Source of the DNA: Tuctoria greenei
Taxonomy: Eukaryota; Streptophyta; Magnoliopsida; Poales; Poaceae
DNA length: 64,000 nucleotides
Direction: 5' to 3'
NCBI GenBank assembly: GCA_036927565.1
Contig: JAYESD010000001.1
Span: 4,588,001 to 4,652,000 of the forward strand
Shown in pieces: positions 53,313 through 64,000 of the stretch. Below the pieces are notes generated by a model. That model did not search any database. It was not told where the DNA came from and worked only from the letters and a program-made list of their open reading frames with translations. Positions within the stretch are counted from its first letter, which is position 1. The number at the start of each line of letters is the position of its first letter. The translations under genes and the position numbers were made by a program.

Positions 53313-55534
53313 GGTCCATCAAAGTAAAAAAGAAGTGCCTCTCGTTCCACGTTGGCAGTTCACCGGTTTGCGCGCTCGGACACTCGTATTTCGGCTTCCC
53401 GGTCCACGCAGGGAGCAGGACCGCAAAGCAAGGCGCGGCGCTGCGTTGCAGTAAGCGGCGTCTCGTGTCGTGGTGGCCAGGCGAGCACGATACGTATCAT
53501 TCATTACGTGGCAGATTCAGCCCAGGCTTATCCTTCATAAACGATTCAGCCCAAGCCCAGTACGAAGCAGCAAGACTCTTCCCAAACCCAGCAATCCAAG
53601 TCCATAGTAGTAGTAGCATTCTTTTTGCTTTTGACAAATCGCAAAACACACAGCAACAGAACGATAATAAAGCAAAGCACACATAAACTTCTTTTACCTC
53701 ATTCTAGTGATGGAAGACCAGAAGGGTCAGTTACAAGAACTTGCATATCTCGAATGCTTTTCTAGTTACAATCATCATCGTCAGTCCCAATCTGCGAAGG
53801 GCCGAAGGGGAAACCTTTTGGTCAGAGCCCGAATCCTAATATTTTGACTGTGGCCTGTGCTGTGCATCTACGAACTACGATGCCCTGGGCTGCCAAAACG
53901 CTCTTCTTGTCTACCCAGCGTTTTGTTTTCCCCAGTTCAGAATCGCGCGAGAGGTACCAGGCGCTCAGCCTGCAGGGCATCGATGCTTTTCATCTAGTGG
54001 CAGTGAGGTTTGTGCAGATTAAAATAAGTGAAACAAAAAAAGTAAATTGTTTAGGGAGTAAAATGGACTTTAGAGACCATCACACGACAGATCGAAATGT
54101 AGCGAGGAGTTACTCCGTATTTGATGGATGTTCTGCAATTCTGCAACGTCTCACGGGGTACTATTTTGATGAAGCTTCATTTTGAACTGAATAGATTCCT
54201 GTTATGCAACCTGCATGTTACTTTCAAGAAACTGGCCCTGTAAAATAAGGGTTGGAGTGGAAGCCCAACTACTCCGACAACCCTGAAAAATATCTGAGGC
54301 GCGAGACAGCCGCAATAAGAGACGGTGTTTTTTTGAATTATAAAGACGGTGGAATAACACGTGTCTTGTTCAGTTCACAAGGCAAATCTACTCTCATTCC
54401 TGAGAACAAGCAGATGTACCTTCAAGCTGTTATTTGCAGCTACAAAAGCGCAAAGTAGAGAGTAGTTGTTAACAGCTTGAGGCAGTTATTTGCAGCTGAA
54501 GATTAACTTTCTGGTGAGCTTAACTGAGATAATGTTTGAAGGAATATATTTATCGGTTCAGTTTTAGTGGGTACTTAGGTACAACAAAATAAAGACACCC
54601 AACTCTTAAGGACAATCAACGATGGACAGATCCAGAGCAAAATACTGAAAACACGCCGGACAAACAGATTTGATTGCCAAGCACTTCAACAGCAACAGTT
54701 TATAAAACAGGTGCAACCAAATGGTATGGCCGAAAGGCATTATACTAAGCTCAGGAGCACATACAGGCCTGTAAACAATTAAGAGGATCAACTGTTCCTT
54801 TCATACGCATGGAGAAAAGGCATAGCGGCTCAATCAGACCACCACTCGCCCACCAACAACTCGACAGATATAATACATCAAGCTGATTGGGACAGAATAT
54901 ACTCTTAACAACAACTTGACAGATAGAAGAAATCAAGATGATGGGAACAGAACGCGCTCTTAACACTGCACCGAAGCAAACATCCATCCATTTCGTACAG
55001 CAACATGCTCACATGGCAGGCCAGCTTGGTAAGTGATAAGGTGACAGCAAAAAGGTGATATCGGTAATACAAACGCTATAGAAGGCAAACTCGCGCAAAC
55101 ATATAATATAAGTCTATAGTGAAAACAGAACACACGTAACTCTGAGATGAGCCAGCAAGTAAATAATATTCTGGGATGAAAAATAACCTAGGAAAACGTG
55201 CACACAAATGGCCTGAAAGACCTAATAAACAGTCAAGTCATACATTCCTTTCGGGGATATCAAATTCTATTTCAGTGTTTGAATGCCTTCTTTGTTGCTT
55301 AAAATGGATGATAGAAACAACCACCCTACTTCATTTGGATTCAATGGATGCAGCATTGTGGTACATTGGATCTGGTATACAACGATAAGATTAAGAAAAC
55401 ATATGTGATTGGCCAACTTGCCTAGAATCAAACATAAGAAGGAACTCAAGGGAACAGTCAGACACACCTACATATCACACGAATCAACCTTTATATCACA
55501 ACATCTGCCACCTTTCATCTTCGAGTAAATGTCA
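53313..55534. other. Intergenic DNA and 3' flank of the BTB gene
   Basis: 2.2 kb with no supported gene. The plus-strand frame at 53844-54185 (113 codons) has no recognisable domain. The 3' untranslated region of the minus-strand BTB gene must lie in the part next to 55534, but I cannot place its polyadenylation site. Confidence 0.5.
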
Positions 55535-57482
55535 TCAAGTGTTTTCACATATTGCTGTGATTCTCAAACGGGGTGGTTGCTCTGGTTCAGAATTCCTTTT
55601 CCAGAAGGCACGCCGCCACCATACCTCAAACCCTCTCTGAATATTTGGGCAGTCCTCCCCTGAGTTGAGGAACCGATTAAACCATGCAAGAAGAATCTCC
55701 TGCTGCATCGAGAGTGGCAGTGTCAGGATCGTGTTTGCCAACCCGTCCTCGATCAGATGCCGATCGAGTCCCTTGCATGCTCTCCTCATCCATCCAAAGT
55801 CCTCATAGAAGGGTTCAAGCCAGGTGCTCAAGAGCTGGCAACGGGCCTCCTTGGACACCAAGATTTGTCCCTTGCCAACCCCGACAAAGAGCCTTGCCGT
55901 CACTCGGCTCACTTCATAGCGGTGAATTGCTGGCACTTTACCATGCATCTCCACTAACTCAGTCTGCATTGCCCATGTCCTCAAGAACTCCTCAGCAATC
56001 TGGCGTTCAACAAGAATGTCAAGCATCCAGTGGAGGTTGTCAGCCTGTCTAGAAATCTGGGCCACCTCAGATTTGTCACCACCAGCAGCCTTCACAAACT
56101 GCTCACGCAGCAAGTCTAAGCACCCATTGCACGCAGAATAGAGTGATTCCTTTCGGAGATCACCACCAATTGCTCCACCTCGCATTGATGCACTGTTCTC
56201 CCTAAGCATTTTGGACACTAGGCCTTTCATCTCTCTCCTCGCCTTTTCATCCTTCCCTTCCAGCACAACCTGCAGGAGCCTCAGCAACACCTCCTCACCA
56301 CCACCACCACCATTGCAACTCCCGGGTAGCTCTGCCTCTTCAACCGCTGGCGAAGGTGCCAACTCCAGTGATACCCTCTTGAGCACCTCACCAGCGCGTG
56401 AGTTCTCCAGGTGCAGCTGTGTCAGCAATGTTGCCACCTTCTCGTCATCATCCTCTGCCCAGGGCGCAGCCTCTAAATACTCCAAACAAGATAGCACCCC
56501 AGCATCAAACACGACAGCTGCGGACACCTGCAAAACGAACACATAGAGAGAATTCGTGAACAAAAATCGTACTATCATTCTAAGGAACCAGATATTCATG
56601 AGACGGTTAGTAGACGATGCTGTGATGTACCTTTAGTATGCCGAGAACCTTGTTGACATCCTCCCGCATGAGCCTCCGTCGAAGATCCTTGCAGTACATG
56701 AGGCGCAGCGTCTCGGCGTAGACCTCGACGTCGTCACAGTCGGAGATCTCGACGATGTGGGGAAGCGTCCGCTGCTGCTTGGACCAGCGGTCGGAGAGCT
56801 TGGCGGCGAAGAACCTGCTGTGCGCGACGAGTATGTGGCGGTGGACGCAGAGCGTAACGGAGAGCCCGTCCTTGGAGGTGAGTGTGAGGCGGACGTCGGA
56901 GGAGTCGGCGTCGTTGAACTGGTTCCCGGGGCTGCAGCTGCCGATGAGCTCCGCGATGCGGTCCTGCAGCAGCATCTGGCGGTCCATGGAGCGCGCGGGC
57001 TGCAGCGGGTGCGGGTGCGGCGGCGCCGGGATGGAGTGGATGGAGCCTGCGGTGCGCGGGTGGTAGTCCTGCTCGTTGGCCATCATGTCGAAGAGCGTGG
57101 GGCTGGAGCGCGTCTTGTCCAGCGGCGGCGGGGACATGGGGTTGAGGAGCCCCGCGTTGAGCGCGGAGTTGAACTTGGTGTAGCTGGCCGGGTAGGACGG
57201 CGCCGGCGCGGCGTAGGCAGGATGGTGGGGCGGTGGGGTGGCGTAGGAGGGCTGCTGGGGCGGTGGGGTGGCGTAGGAGGAGGAGCTGGCGGACGGCTGC
57301 GGCGGCGGGGGGTCCATGGTGTCGGCGACGGCGCGGGCGGGGGAGGAGGAGGACGACGAGGACGAGGCGTGGCCGCCAAGGGCGTGAGGCGTGCAGCACC
57401 AAGAGGAGGAGATGTCGAGGGGGACGATGTGGGAGGGGGAGGAGAGCTTGGGTAGCGGCCTGGATCTGGACGAAGCGGCCAT
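55535..57482 (-). CDS. BTB/POZ domain-containing protein, two exons
   Basis: The only ordinary host gene in the window. I start at the ATG at 57482 (MAASSRSRPLPK). Exon 1 is 57482-56631 (284 codons) and ends AAG|GTACAT. Exon 2 is 56527-55535 and begins after TTTTGCAG. The phase-0 intron of 103 bp lies inside the BTB fold. The product has 614 residues. Residues 1-160 are Ser/Pro/Tyr/Ala-rich, with repeated YATPPP units and a conserved-looking LNAGLLNPMSPPPLDK motif. BTB/POZ spans about 194-310 (DVRLTLTSKDGLSVTLCVHRHILVAHSRFFAAKL). Residues 330-614 form a helical C-terminal region ending RLRITAICENT. The layout matches a plant-specific BTB family of uncharacterised members. BTB proteins commonly act as CUL3 ubiquitin-ligase adaptors, which is an inference here. 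The high-GC first exon is typical of grasses. Confidence 0.9.
56528..56630 (-). other. Intron of BTB/POZ gene
   Basis: 103 bp on the minus strand, with donor AAG|GTACATCACAG and acceptor TTTTGCAG|GTGTCC. Phase 0. Without removal the exon 1 frame stops eight codons in. Confidence 0.88.
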
Positions 57483-58738
57483 ATGGGCCTCTCCTTCTGG
57501 GTCGTGGGCGTGGCGTGGGAATTCTCGCCGCGCGGGAGGCAGCCGGGCACGGGAAGCGCTTGTCGTCTTTTGAGGCCCGCTTGGATTGGGTGAGCAGTTA
57601 CGGCGGGCTCCACCTCCGGCTGGCTGTCGACCGGACGGACGGAAACGTGATCGACTGATCAGTGCCCATGGTGGGCGCCGCGCTGGATGCTCGAGCTGAC
57701 CGAGCGAGCGAGCGAGCGGCGGACGGGGCGCCGGCCTCACCGCTCACCTGCGCGCGTGCGCACGGGGGGCCGATGGATTCCGTGGGGTTGTGCCGAGTTC
57801 CCTGACGCGGACGCACCCGTGGCGTCGTTGCGCATCGCGGATTTTTTGGGTGCCGGCAAACCGCACGCTGCACCGCAGAACATATACGTGTGCTGCCATT
57901 TGCCAACCTCTTCTTCCCGTGGATCACTGCTGTCTACTTTTAATGAAGAACAAGAAAGTATTAGTAGTACATGCCTACGACTTAAACAAAACTGAAGGAC
58001 ACCGTCACGATTTTATGTGCCTGCCACTGCCAACCATGCTTCGTAGTACTCTATCATACAGAACGGGACCGGAAACCGATGGATTCACGGACCCCGCGAG
58101 GCATGTGCGCTCCTGAGTCTTGGCTTTTGCAAGTTGCCTCGACCTAGTAGAGCAGCAGTTAATTAAGCGCATCCAAAGCCTGGTTTGTTCCAACTCAGGC
58201 AAAAGTACTGGACAGCCAGTTCACCAGCAGAAAAATCTTGTTCTGTTGCGAGGCACTGGACCGGAGATCCTGTCACATAGAGCAAAAAAGGGTCACGCGT
58301 GAGTCCCCATCCTAGATGCTTTTCCGCGACAAACAAGAAAGGTATTCGCTGTTACGGTGTTCTTTTAGAGCGGTCCTGATCTTTCTTCCTGCACAGCTCA
58401 CGGCAGCAAAGGAGGTTTTTGTGCATGCGGCATTCCTGCACAGCTATCATATCTCTGTCTCTGCATTACTGCGTTACGTACAGTACAGATCAATAACCAT
58501 CAAAGCCGAGGATTAAGATACTATAGTGGTAGTAGTACCGAGTACTGATAGACGATGATACGGATACTGCATCAGCCGATCACTGTATATGGACATATGG
58601 TGGGCGAATCCAAAGACTAGCAACAGTGTCAGTGGGGTGGATACGTAGTGCAGAAGACTAATCACAGCTTAACCAAAATACGAGCTTTTGCTGATGGCTT
58701 CAAGTAGCAGCATTACTGCTCAGAGGCTTTGTTGCTGA
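57483..58738. other. 5' region and probable promoter of the BTB gene
   Basis: The first 250-400 bp are GC-rich and probably hold the 5' untranslated region. The open frame of exon 1 continues upstream in frame to an ATG at 57740 with no stop, so a longer N-terminus cannot be excluded from sequence alone. Beyond about 57900 the DNA is ordinary intergenic sequence with no feature I can support. Confidence 0.5.
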
Positions 58739-59366
58739 TGTTAGAAAACAATAGGGAGCCCAAAGATCAAATAGTCACTAAATCATCTCGAATTACATGG
58801 AGAAATTTGATTACAACATGAACACCAAGTGCTATCTCTCAAATAGCACAAGAACATCAATAATACATTCTCCTCCATCTTTGTTGTTGCTTGACGATGC
58901 GGCCATCTAGCCAACAAGGTGAGGCCGCAAGAAGAACGACGACGAGAGGCGTTTCCCCTTGTTCTTCTCTCGGTATCTTGATCGGATTCTGAGTGAGTTA
59001 GAGTGTTCAAGTGTGTATGAGTGTATGCCCTTAAGCCTTTATTGATCACACACTTGACCCTCTTCTTATAGTTGACCAAGAGACAAAAGAGGGGGCCTCC
59101 CACCCTTAGGAATTATTGAGTCTCCCGATCAGGGACTCAAAATTCGGTAGGTTGTGTCCTTTCAATTAGAACACATGTCAATTTCGAGTTCAAACTGACA
59201 GTTACTAAAAAATCGGACTAGTCCGTATAGGGTCCGGACTAGTCCGGTTACCCTTACTGGACAATATCGGACTAGTCCTCTAAGGGTCCGGACTAGTCCG
59301 GTTACCCTTACTGGACAAAACCGGACTAGTCCGGTCTTTACCGGACAAGTCCGGTACTTCCCAACA
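58739..59366 (-). repeat. 3' LTR of minus-strand copia, with clustered palindromes
   Basis: About 628 bp, TGTTAGAAAAC...CTTCCCAACA. The left boundary rests on the TGTT/AACA match and on the end of similarity, since the partner LTR is outside the window. Six CCGGACTAGTCCGG-type palindromes fall in 59214-59354, part of them in a 54-bp tandem unit. Confidence 0.78.
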
Positions 59367-59560
59367 TTCTCCCCCTTGAACTCGAATCTGAAACTTACCA
59401 ACTTACTTAATACTAAACTTAGTGTCCATTTTCTCATGCTTGACATATAGCGCACGACGCATCACAACAACCATTTATGTATTGTTGGACTCGAAGACCA
59501 CAATACATCTCACACTTGAAAATGAACCTTACTCTTACTTGGCCCCTAAATATCCAGTGA

Positions 59561-62500
59561 TCATAGGCTCTCCCTTAAACCCATGCCGGCTACGTGTTCA
59601 CTGAACACGCTGGGTGAAAGACCTTTTGTTAGCGGATCCGCAAGCATACGCTTGGTACTTATATGCTCAAGACTTATGGTATGATCCTGGATTCGATCTT
59701 TCACAACATAAAACTTAATGTCGATGTGTTTGGCAGCACCACTCGACTTATTGTTGTGAGAGTAAAATACTGCGGGCTCATTATCGCAGTATAACTTAAG
59801 TGGTTTTTCAATGCTATCGACCACTCTAAGACCGGGTAAAAATTTCTTAAGCCAAACAGCCTGCCCGGTGGCCTCATAACATGCAACAAACTCGGCATGC
59901 ATTGTGAACGATGCAGTGACGATTTGTTTGGAGCTTTTCCACGAAATGGCTCCATTCACGAGGGTGAATATATAACCTGACGTGGATTTCTTAGTATCCA
60001 CACAACCCGCGAAATCTGAATCTGAATATCCCACTACTTCAAGTGGGTCTGACTTACTATACGTTAACATGAGGCCTTTTGTGCCTTGCACATATCTTAA
60101 TGCTTTCTTAACTGCCTTCCAGTGATCAATCCCTGGATTGGCTTGATATCTGCCAAGCATTCCGGTCACATAAGCTAAGTCAGGGCGAGTACAGACTTGA
60201 GCATACATAAGGCATCCGACAGCAGAAGCATATGGAACCGACTTCATTTGATCGATCTTATATTGGTTCCTGGGACACTGAAAGTTCCCAAACTTATCGC
60301 CCTTGACAATCGGAGCAGGCGAAGGCTTACTTTTATGCATACTGTACTTTCTTAGTACATTCTCTAAGTATGCCTTTTGTGATAAGCCTAATACCCCCTT
60401 ATTTCTATCTCGGTGAATTTCTATGCCCAATACATAGGATGCTTCACCAAGATCTTTCATATCAAAATTAGAGGACAAAAACTTCTTAGTTTCTGATAGT
60501 AGATTGACATCACTACTTGCAAGTAGTATATCATCTACGTAAAGCACGAGAAAAATAAATTTCCCGCTCTTAAACTTAGCATAAATGCAATTGTCCTCCT
60601 CATTTTCTTTAAATCCAAACTTTCTTACTGTTTCATCGAACTTGAGATACCACTGTCTTGATGCTTGTTTAAGTCCATAAATGGACTTCCTTAAGTGGCA
60701 TCCCATATGTTCCTTACCCTTAATAACAAAACCTTTCGGTTGTGTCATATAGACGTTCTCATATAGATCACCATTGAGAAACGCCGTCTTTACATCCATC
60801 TGATGTAATTCTAAATTATAATGTGCAACTAATGCCATAATGATTCTGAACGAATCCTTACTTGAGACAGGTGAAAATGTCTCATTATAATCAATCCCTT
60901 CTCTTTGAGTGAAGCTTTTTGCAACAAGTCTGGCCTTAAACTTATCAATATTCCCTTTGGAGTCACGTTTAATTTTGTAGACCCATTTACAACCTACTGT
61001 TTTGGCTCCATTAGGAATCTCAACTAAATCTCAGACTTTGTTTGTTTCCATAGACCTCATTTCATCCTCCATGGCTTTACGCCATTCAGATGATTGAGGA
61101 CTTCTCATAGCTTCTTCAAATGTGGTGGGATCACCCTCCATTTGAATTGCCTCACTCAAATAGATCTCATAATCGTCCGGAATGGTCGATTTTCTTTCTC
61201 GTTGAGATCTTCTTAATTGCACATTATCCTCATTTTGAGACTGTTGTTGCTCTTCATTATTAGTGACAACGGGCTGAAAATACTCAACCTCTCTTAATAA
61301 TTCCGTTGTCAATGGAGAACTAACAACAGATGTTGAATCATTACCAATAGGCATTGATGATTCAACAGCAGTAGGTAATGAGAAATATGGTTCTTGAATC
61401 ATAGGAGTGAGTACATAAACCCGCTTCTCTTCAAGATTAATTTCTCGTCTTACCGTACTCCCCCTGATCATGGTATCCTCTAAAAAGACGGCATGCCTTG
61501 TTTCTACAAACTTAGTATATCGTTCTGGACAATAAAAACGATATCCCTTACTCTTTTCTGCATAGCCAATAAAATGGCAACTTACTGTCTTAGAATCCAA
61601 CTTACCAATGTTTGGGTTAAACAATTTTGCCTCAGTGGGACAGCCCCATATATGCATATAACTTAATGAGGGCTTACGTCCTGTCCACAACTCATACGGT
61701 GTTTTGGGCACCGACTTAGTAGGAACCCGATTTAGCACATGAATGGCGGTTTTTAATGCCTCCATCCATAAGCTAACCGGCAAATCTGATTGAATTAACA
61801 TGGATCTAACCATATCCATTAGCGTACGGTTGCGCCGTTCCGCTACTCCATTTTGCTGAGGCTCGCCCGATGTGGAATACTGGGCGACTATGCCATTTTC
61901 CTGTAGGAACCGAGCAAACGGTCCAGGAACTTGGCCATACGGGGTATGACGACCGTAGTACTTACCACCACGATCGGATCTTACCACTTTAATCTTAATA
62001 TTGTGCTGATTTTCAACTTCAGCCTTAAATATCTTAAATTTATCCAACGCTTCAGAGCGTTCTTTAATTGGATAAATATAGCCATAGCGAGAATAGTCAT
62101 CCGTGAAGGTTATGAATGAATCAAAACCATCAACAGATACTACGGGGAATGGACCACAAATATCCATATGGATTAATTCCAAAATTCCCGCACTGCGTAT
62201 GGCACCTTTCTTAATTTTCTTAACAAACTTTCCCTTAATGCAGTCTATGCATTCTTCTGAATCCGAAAAATCCAAATGGGGAAGAATCGATTGTGAAATC
62301 AATTGTTTAATTCTCCCCCTCGAAATATGGCCCAAGCGACAATGCCATAATTTCGAAGACATTTCGAAATCGATTCTCTTATGCTTACCCTGATGTGAGG
62401 AAAACTGATTGTCGCTTACAACATTAACATCATCATGCATAGATAATAAGTATAGCATGCCTTGTCTTATGGCAACACCAACCATCTTATTATCATACTT

Positions 62501-62875
62501 AATTACACATCTGTCTTTGCCAAACTGGCAAACATAACCATCATCATCTAAGCATGACACTGAGATGAGATTTCTACTTAAAGAGGGTACATATAACACA
62601 TCCTGAAGTGTAAGTACAAAGCCATTTCTTAATACTAATGGATAATCTCCAATGGCTTTCACTTCAGCTTCATGGCCATCAGCAACTTTAATGGCCCTTT
62701 CCCCTCTTTCTAGGGTCCTCCTCATATTTAACCCCTGCAACGAATTAACATGCACAGTGGCACCTGAGTCAATCCACCATGAAGATGGTGTATAATCTAA
62801 AAGCAGGGATTCATCAACAAAGGTCACAAAGTCATTACCATTTTTGCAACACCATTTAAGGAAGCCAATGCAATC
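59561..62875 (-). pseudogene. copia gag-end and pol, one nonsense codon
   Basis: One continuous minus-strand frame from the gypsy junction to the TAA at 59561, interrupted only by a TGA at 61031-61033 where the family has Trp (the NKV-W-DLVEIPNG motif). In order: the residue block that follows the gag zinc knuckle, protease WWIDSGATVHV, integrase zinc region WHCRLGHISRGRI...CIDCIKGKF, catalytic Asp in HMDICGPF, Asp in VRSDRGGKYYG, and Glu in PQQNGVAERRNRT. The acidic linker follows, then reverse transcriptase with HQMDVKTAFLNGDLYE, SIYGLKQASRQW and LYVDDILLAS. RNase H has YSDSDFAGCVDTKKSTSG and AAKHIDIKFYVVKD. All visible catalytic residues are present. The copy is inactive through the nonsense codon and the insertion. 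Confidence 0.9.
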
Positions 62876-63702
62876 TGTTGGTACCCTAAAAACCATACAC
62901 CCCCTGAGTTTACAAAGATCTCAGGGGAAGGACGACTACTCGAGTTGAATACCCTCGGAGGCCCACTTGTCAGACATGACCGGACCAGCTTTTCCAACAT
63001 GGTTAGTCCCTAGGTCGCCACGTGTACTACCGAACCGGAACTACCACCCACAAAGGGGGAAGCACCGGACTGAGTACCGAAACGACACCTCCGGATCTAA
63101 CCCCTGACCGAGAGAAGCTCCGGACCTGACACGTGTCAAGTAGCCCCGGAGCTTCTTGCTTCCCGCAGCAAGCTCCGGAGCTGCCACATGTCTAAACATC
63201 GGAGCAAGCCGCCTTTAACCTCCGGGAAACCTTGTAACTGCTCCGGATCTTCAAAGGAAAGCAGAGGGTTTCAAGACCCGTTTAAATGTCATTAATGCCA
63301 TATTAATGACACTTAAACGGACGATCTTAACGCCTGTAACGGCACTGTCGAAGCCCGTTACAGGCTCATTAACAACAATTAATCATGTATCAATACTAGT
63401 AACCGCCAGGGCCACATGTCGGGCCAGGTAGCTTGTAACGGCCTGTCTTTGTACTATAAAAGGACAGGCCGACGATACACAAAAGGAGGACAGACGGTAG
63501 ATCATACGTGATAAGCCAATACAACATCAACAACCCCGTGGAGTAGGGTGTTACGCTCAGGCGGCCCGAACCACGTAAATCCTAGTGTCTCCAGTGTTAT
63601 ATCGCAATTCACCTTCTTGAGTCTCCGCGCGCCCACACCGAACTACGAACTCCTTCGACACTTTAGCCGTGTCAGGAGATCTGCCGACTCCAACAGTCGA
63701 CA
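62876..63702 (+). repeat. 5' LTR of plus-strand gypsy element
   Basis: 827 bp, TGTTGGTACCC...CAACAGTCGACA, with TATAAAAG at 63455-63462 as the probable promoter box. The AGCTCCGG-type inverted motifs of the family are present at about 63050-63190. Confidence 0.9.
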
Positions 63703-63704
63703 GT

Positions 63705-63722
63705 TGGCACGCCAGGTAGGGG
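63705..63722 (+). promoter_or_regulatory. Primer-binding site of plus-strand gypsy element
   Basis: TGGCACGCCAGGTAGGGG, two bases inside the LTR. It differs by one transition from the TGGCGCGCC... form in the complex. Confidence 0.7.
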
Positions 63723-63743
63723 GAGCGCCTCAGATTTTCGAGA

Positions 63744-64000
63744 ATGGTGAACTCCGCGGCTGGATCATCTAATGGCCAACCTACTGTTCAAGCTGTTGAG
63801 GGCAATCCCTCCAACAGGCAACCACCAGCAGGAGCCACTCTCCCACCACCACCGTCTTCTCCAGCGAATCGTGCTGGACAACGCGATGGTGCTCCGGCGT
63901 CACTGACTGCGTCAGCAAGTCATGACAACCCGGAACATGCGCTCCATGCAGCGCGTGCTCTTCTCCAACGACCACCACCTCCGGACGCATCTCGAGATGC
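63744..64000 (+). CDS. gypsy gag, N-terminal part, cut by window end
   Basis: The ATG at 63744 opens MVNSAAGSSNGQPT..., continuing unbroken through the Pro/Ala-rich N-terminal region (ATLPPPPSSPANRAGQRDG, HDNPEHALHAARALLQRPPPP) to the last base. It corresponds to 20368 and 47302 in the complex. It lacks a short in-frame Ala-rich segment present there. Whether this copy has the shared pol stops of the complex cannot be seen here. Confidence 0.85.
   Translation, partial: MVNSAAGSSNGQPTVQAVEGNPSNRQPPAGATLPPPPSSPANRAGQRDGAPASLTASASHDNPEHALHAARALLQRPPPPDASRD

Larger units (their letters stand above)
58739..62875 (-). mobile_element. Ty1/copia retrotransposon, truncated by gypsy insertion
   Basis: A minus-strand element whose 3' LTR is 58739-59366 and whose pol runs 59561-62875. 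A minus-strand purine tract TTCAAGGGGGAGAA (59367-59380) abuts the LTR. The right end is interrupted at 62876 by a plus-strand gypsy LTR that falls immediately after the gag zinc-knuckle region. The remaining gag and 5' LTR are expected beyond the gypsy element, outside the window. The coding sequence is very well preserved. Confidence 0.9.
62876..64000 (+). mobile_element. gypsy (same Tat-like family), plus strand, 5' end only
   Basis: Starts with an 827-bp LTR (62876-63702) that is the reverse complement of the LTRs at 8317, 20408 and 47342, though more diverged. A primer-binding site and the start of gag follow. The 5 bp to its left are CAATC (62871-62875). The matching repeat should occur beyond the window where the copia resumes. 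Its orientation is opposite to the complex. Confidence 0.9.

Noticed and set aside
53844..54185. 113-codon plus-strand frame downstream of the BTB gene
   Set aside because: No domain, no promoter or splice context, and ordinary composition for intergenic DNA.
56757..57658. Plus-strand frames opposite BTB exon 1 (232 and 141 codons)
   Set aside because: Gly/Arg-rich antisense shadows of a high-GC exon. The minus strand has a recognisable BTB domain and proper splice sites.

Overview
This is a plant nuclear window, almost certainly from a grass, and probably a panicoid. The reasons are the GC-rich first exon of its one host gene, the retrotransposon lineages present (Sirevirus-type Ty1/copia, and Tat-type Ty3/gypsy with an antisense extra ORF) and the density of nesting. 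Only one ordinary host gene is supported: a two-exon BTB/POZ-domain protein on the minus strand at 55535-57482. Roughly 85% of the rest is transposable elements, most of them bounded precisely by target-site duplications (TSDs).

Layout. 1-2891 is intergenic with a 403-bp hAT-type MITE (1757-2159, 8-bp TSD). 2897-7839 is a decayed minus-strand Ty1/copia element with 129-bp LTRs (TSD CGTTA). 8317-48179 is the dominant structure, a minus-strand Ty3/gypsy (Tat-like) complex with three LTRs and two internal regions, LTR-internal-LTR-internal-LTR. One 5-bp TSD (GCGTC) flanks only its outer ends. Internal copy 1 (9156-20407) is uninterrupted. Internal copy 2 (21247-47341) carries a 2.77-kb hAT-like element (24989-27753, TSD GCTGCAGG) and a 12.07-kb plus-strand Sirevirus-like copia (34131-46199, TSD GCTGG) with an intact env-like third ORF. 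48367-53312 is a plus-strand copia remnant lacking gag, itself hit by a shortened solo gypsy LTR (51821-52499, TSD ATATC). 53313-58738 holds the BTB gene and its flanks. 58739-62875 is a minus-strand copia with one visible nonsense codon in pol. It is cut by a fresh plus-strand copy of the same gypsy family (62876 onward), which runs off the window.

How the parts relate. In the gypsy family, gag-protease-reverse transcriptase-RNase H-integrase read on the minus strand. A separate long ORF with one 78-bp intron reads in the opposite direction between pol and the 3' LTR. Both internal copies share three in-frame stop codons and a frame break, so the duplicated template was already defective and was presumably mobilised in trans. 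All three copia or gypsy families with well-preserved LTRs carry clustered short palindromes with CGGA...TCCG arms in their LTRs or adjacent non-coding DNA. No bacterial, CRISPR or viral defence-type system is present. The unusual biology here is retrotransposon architecture. Sequence comparisons, LTR divergence counts and domain calls were made by eye from the sequence.
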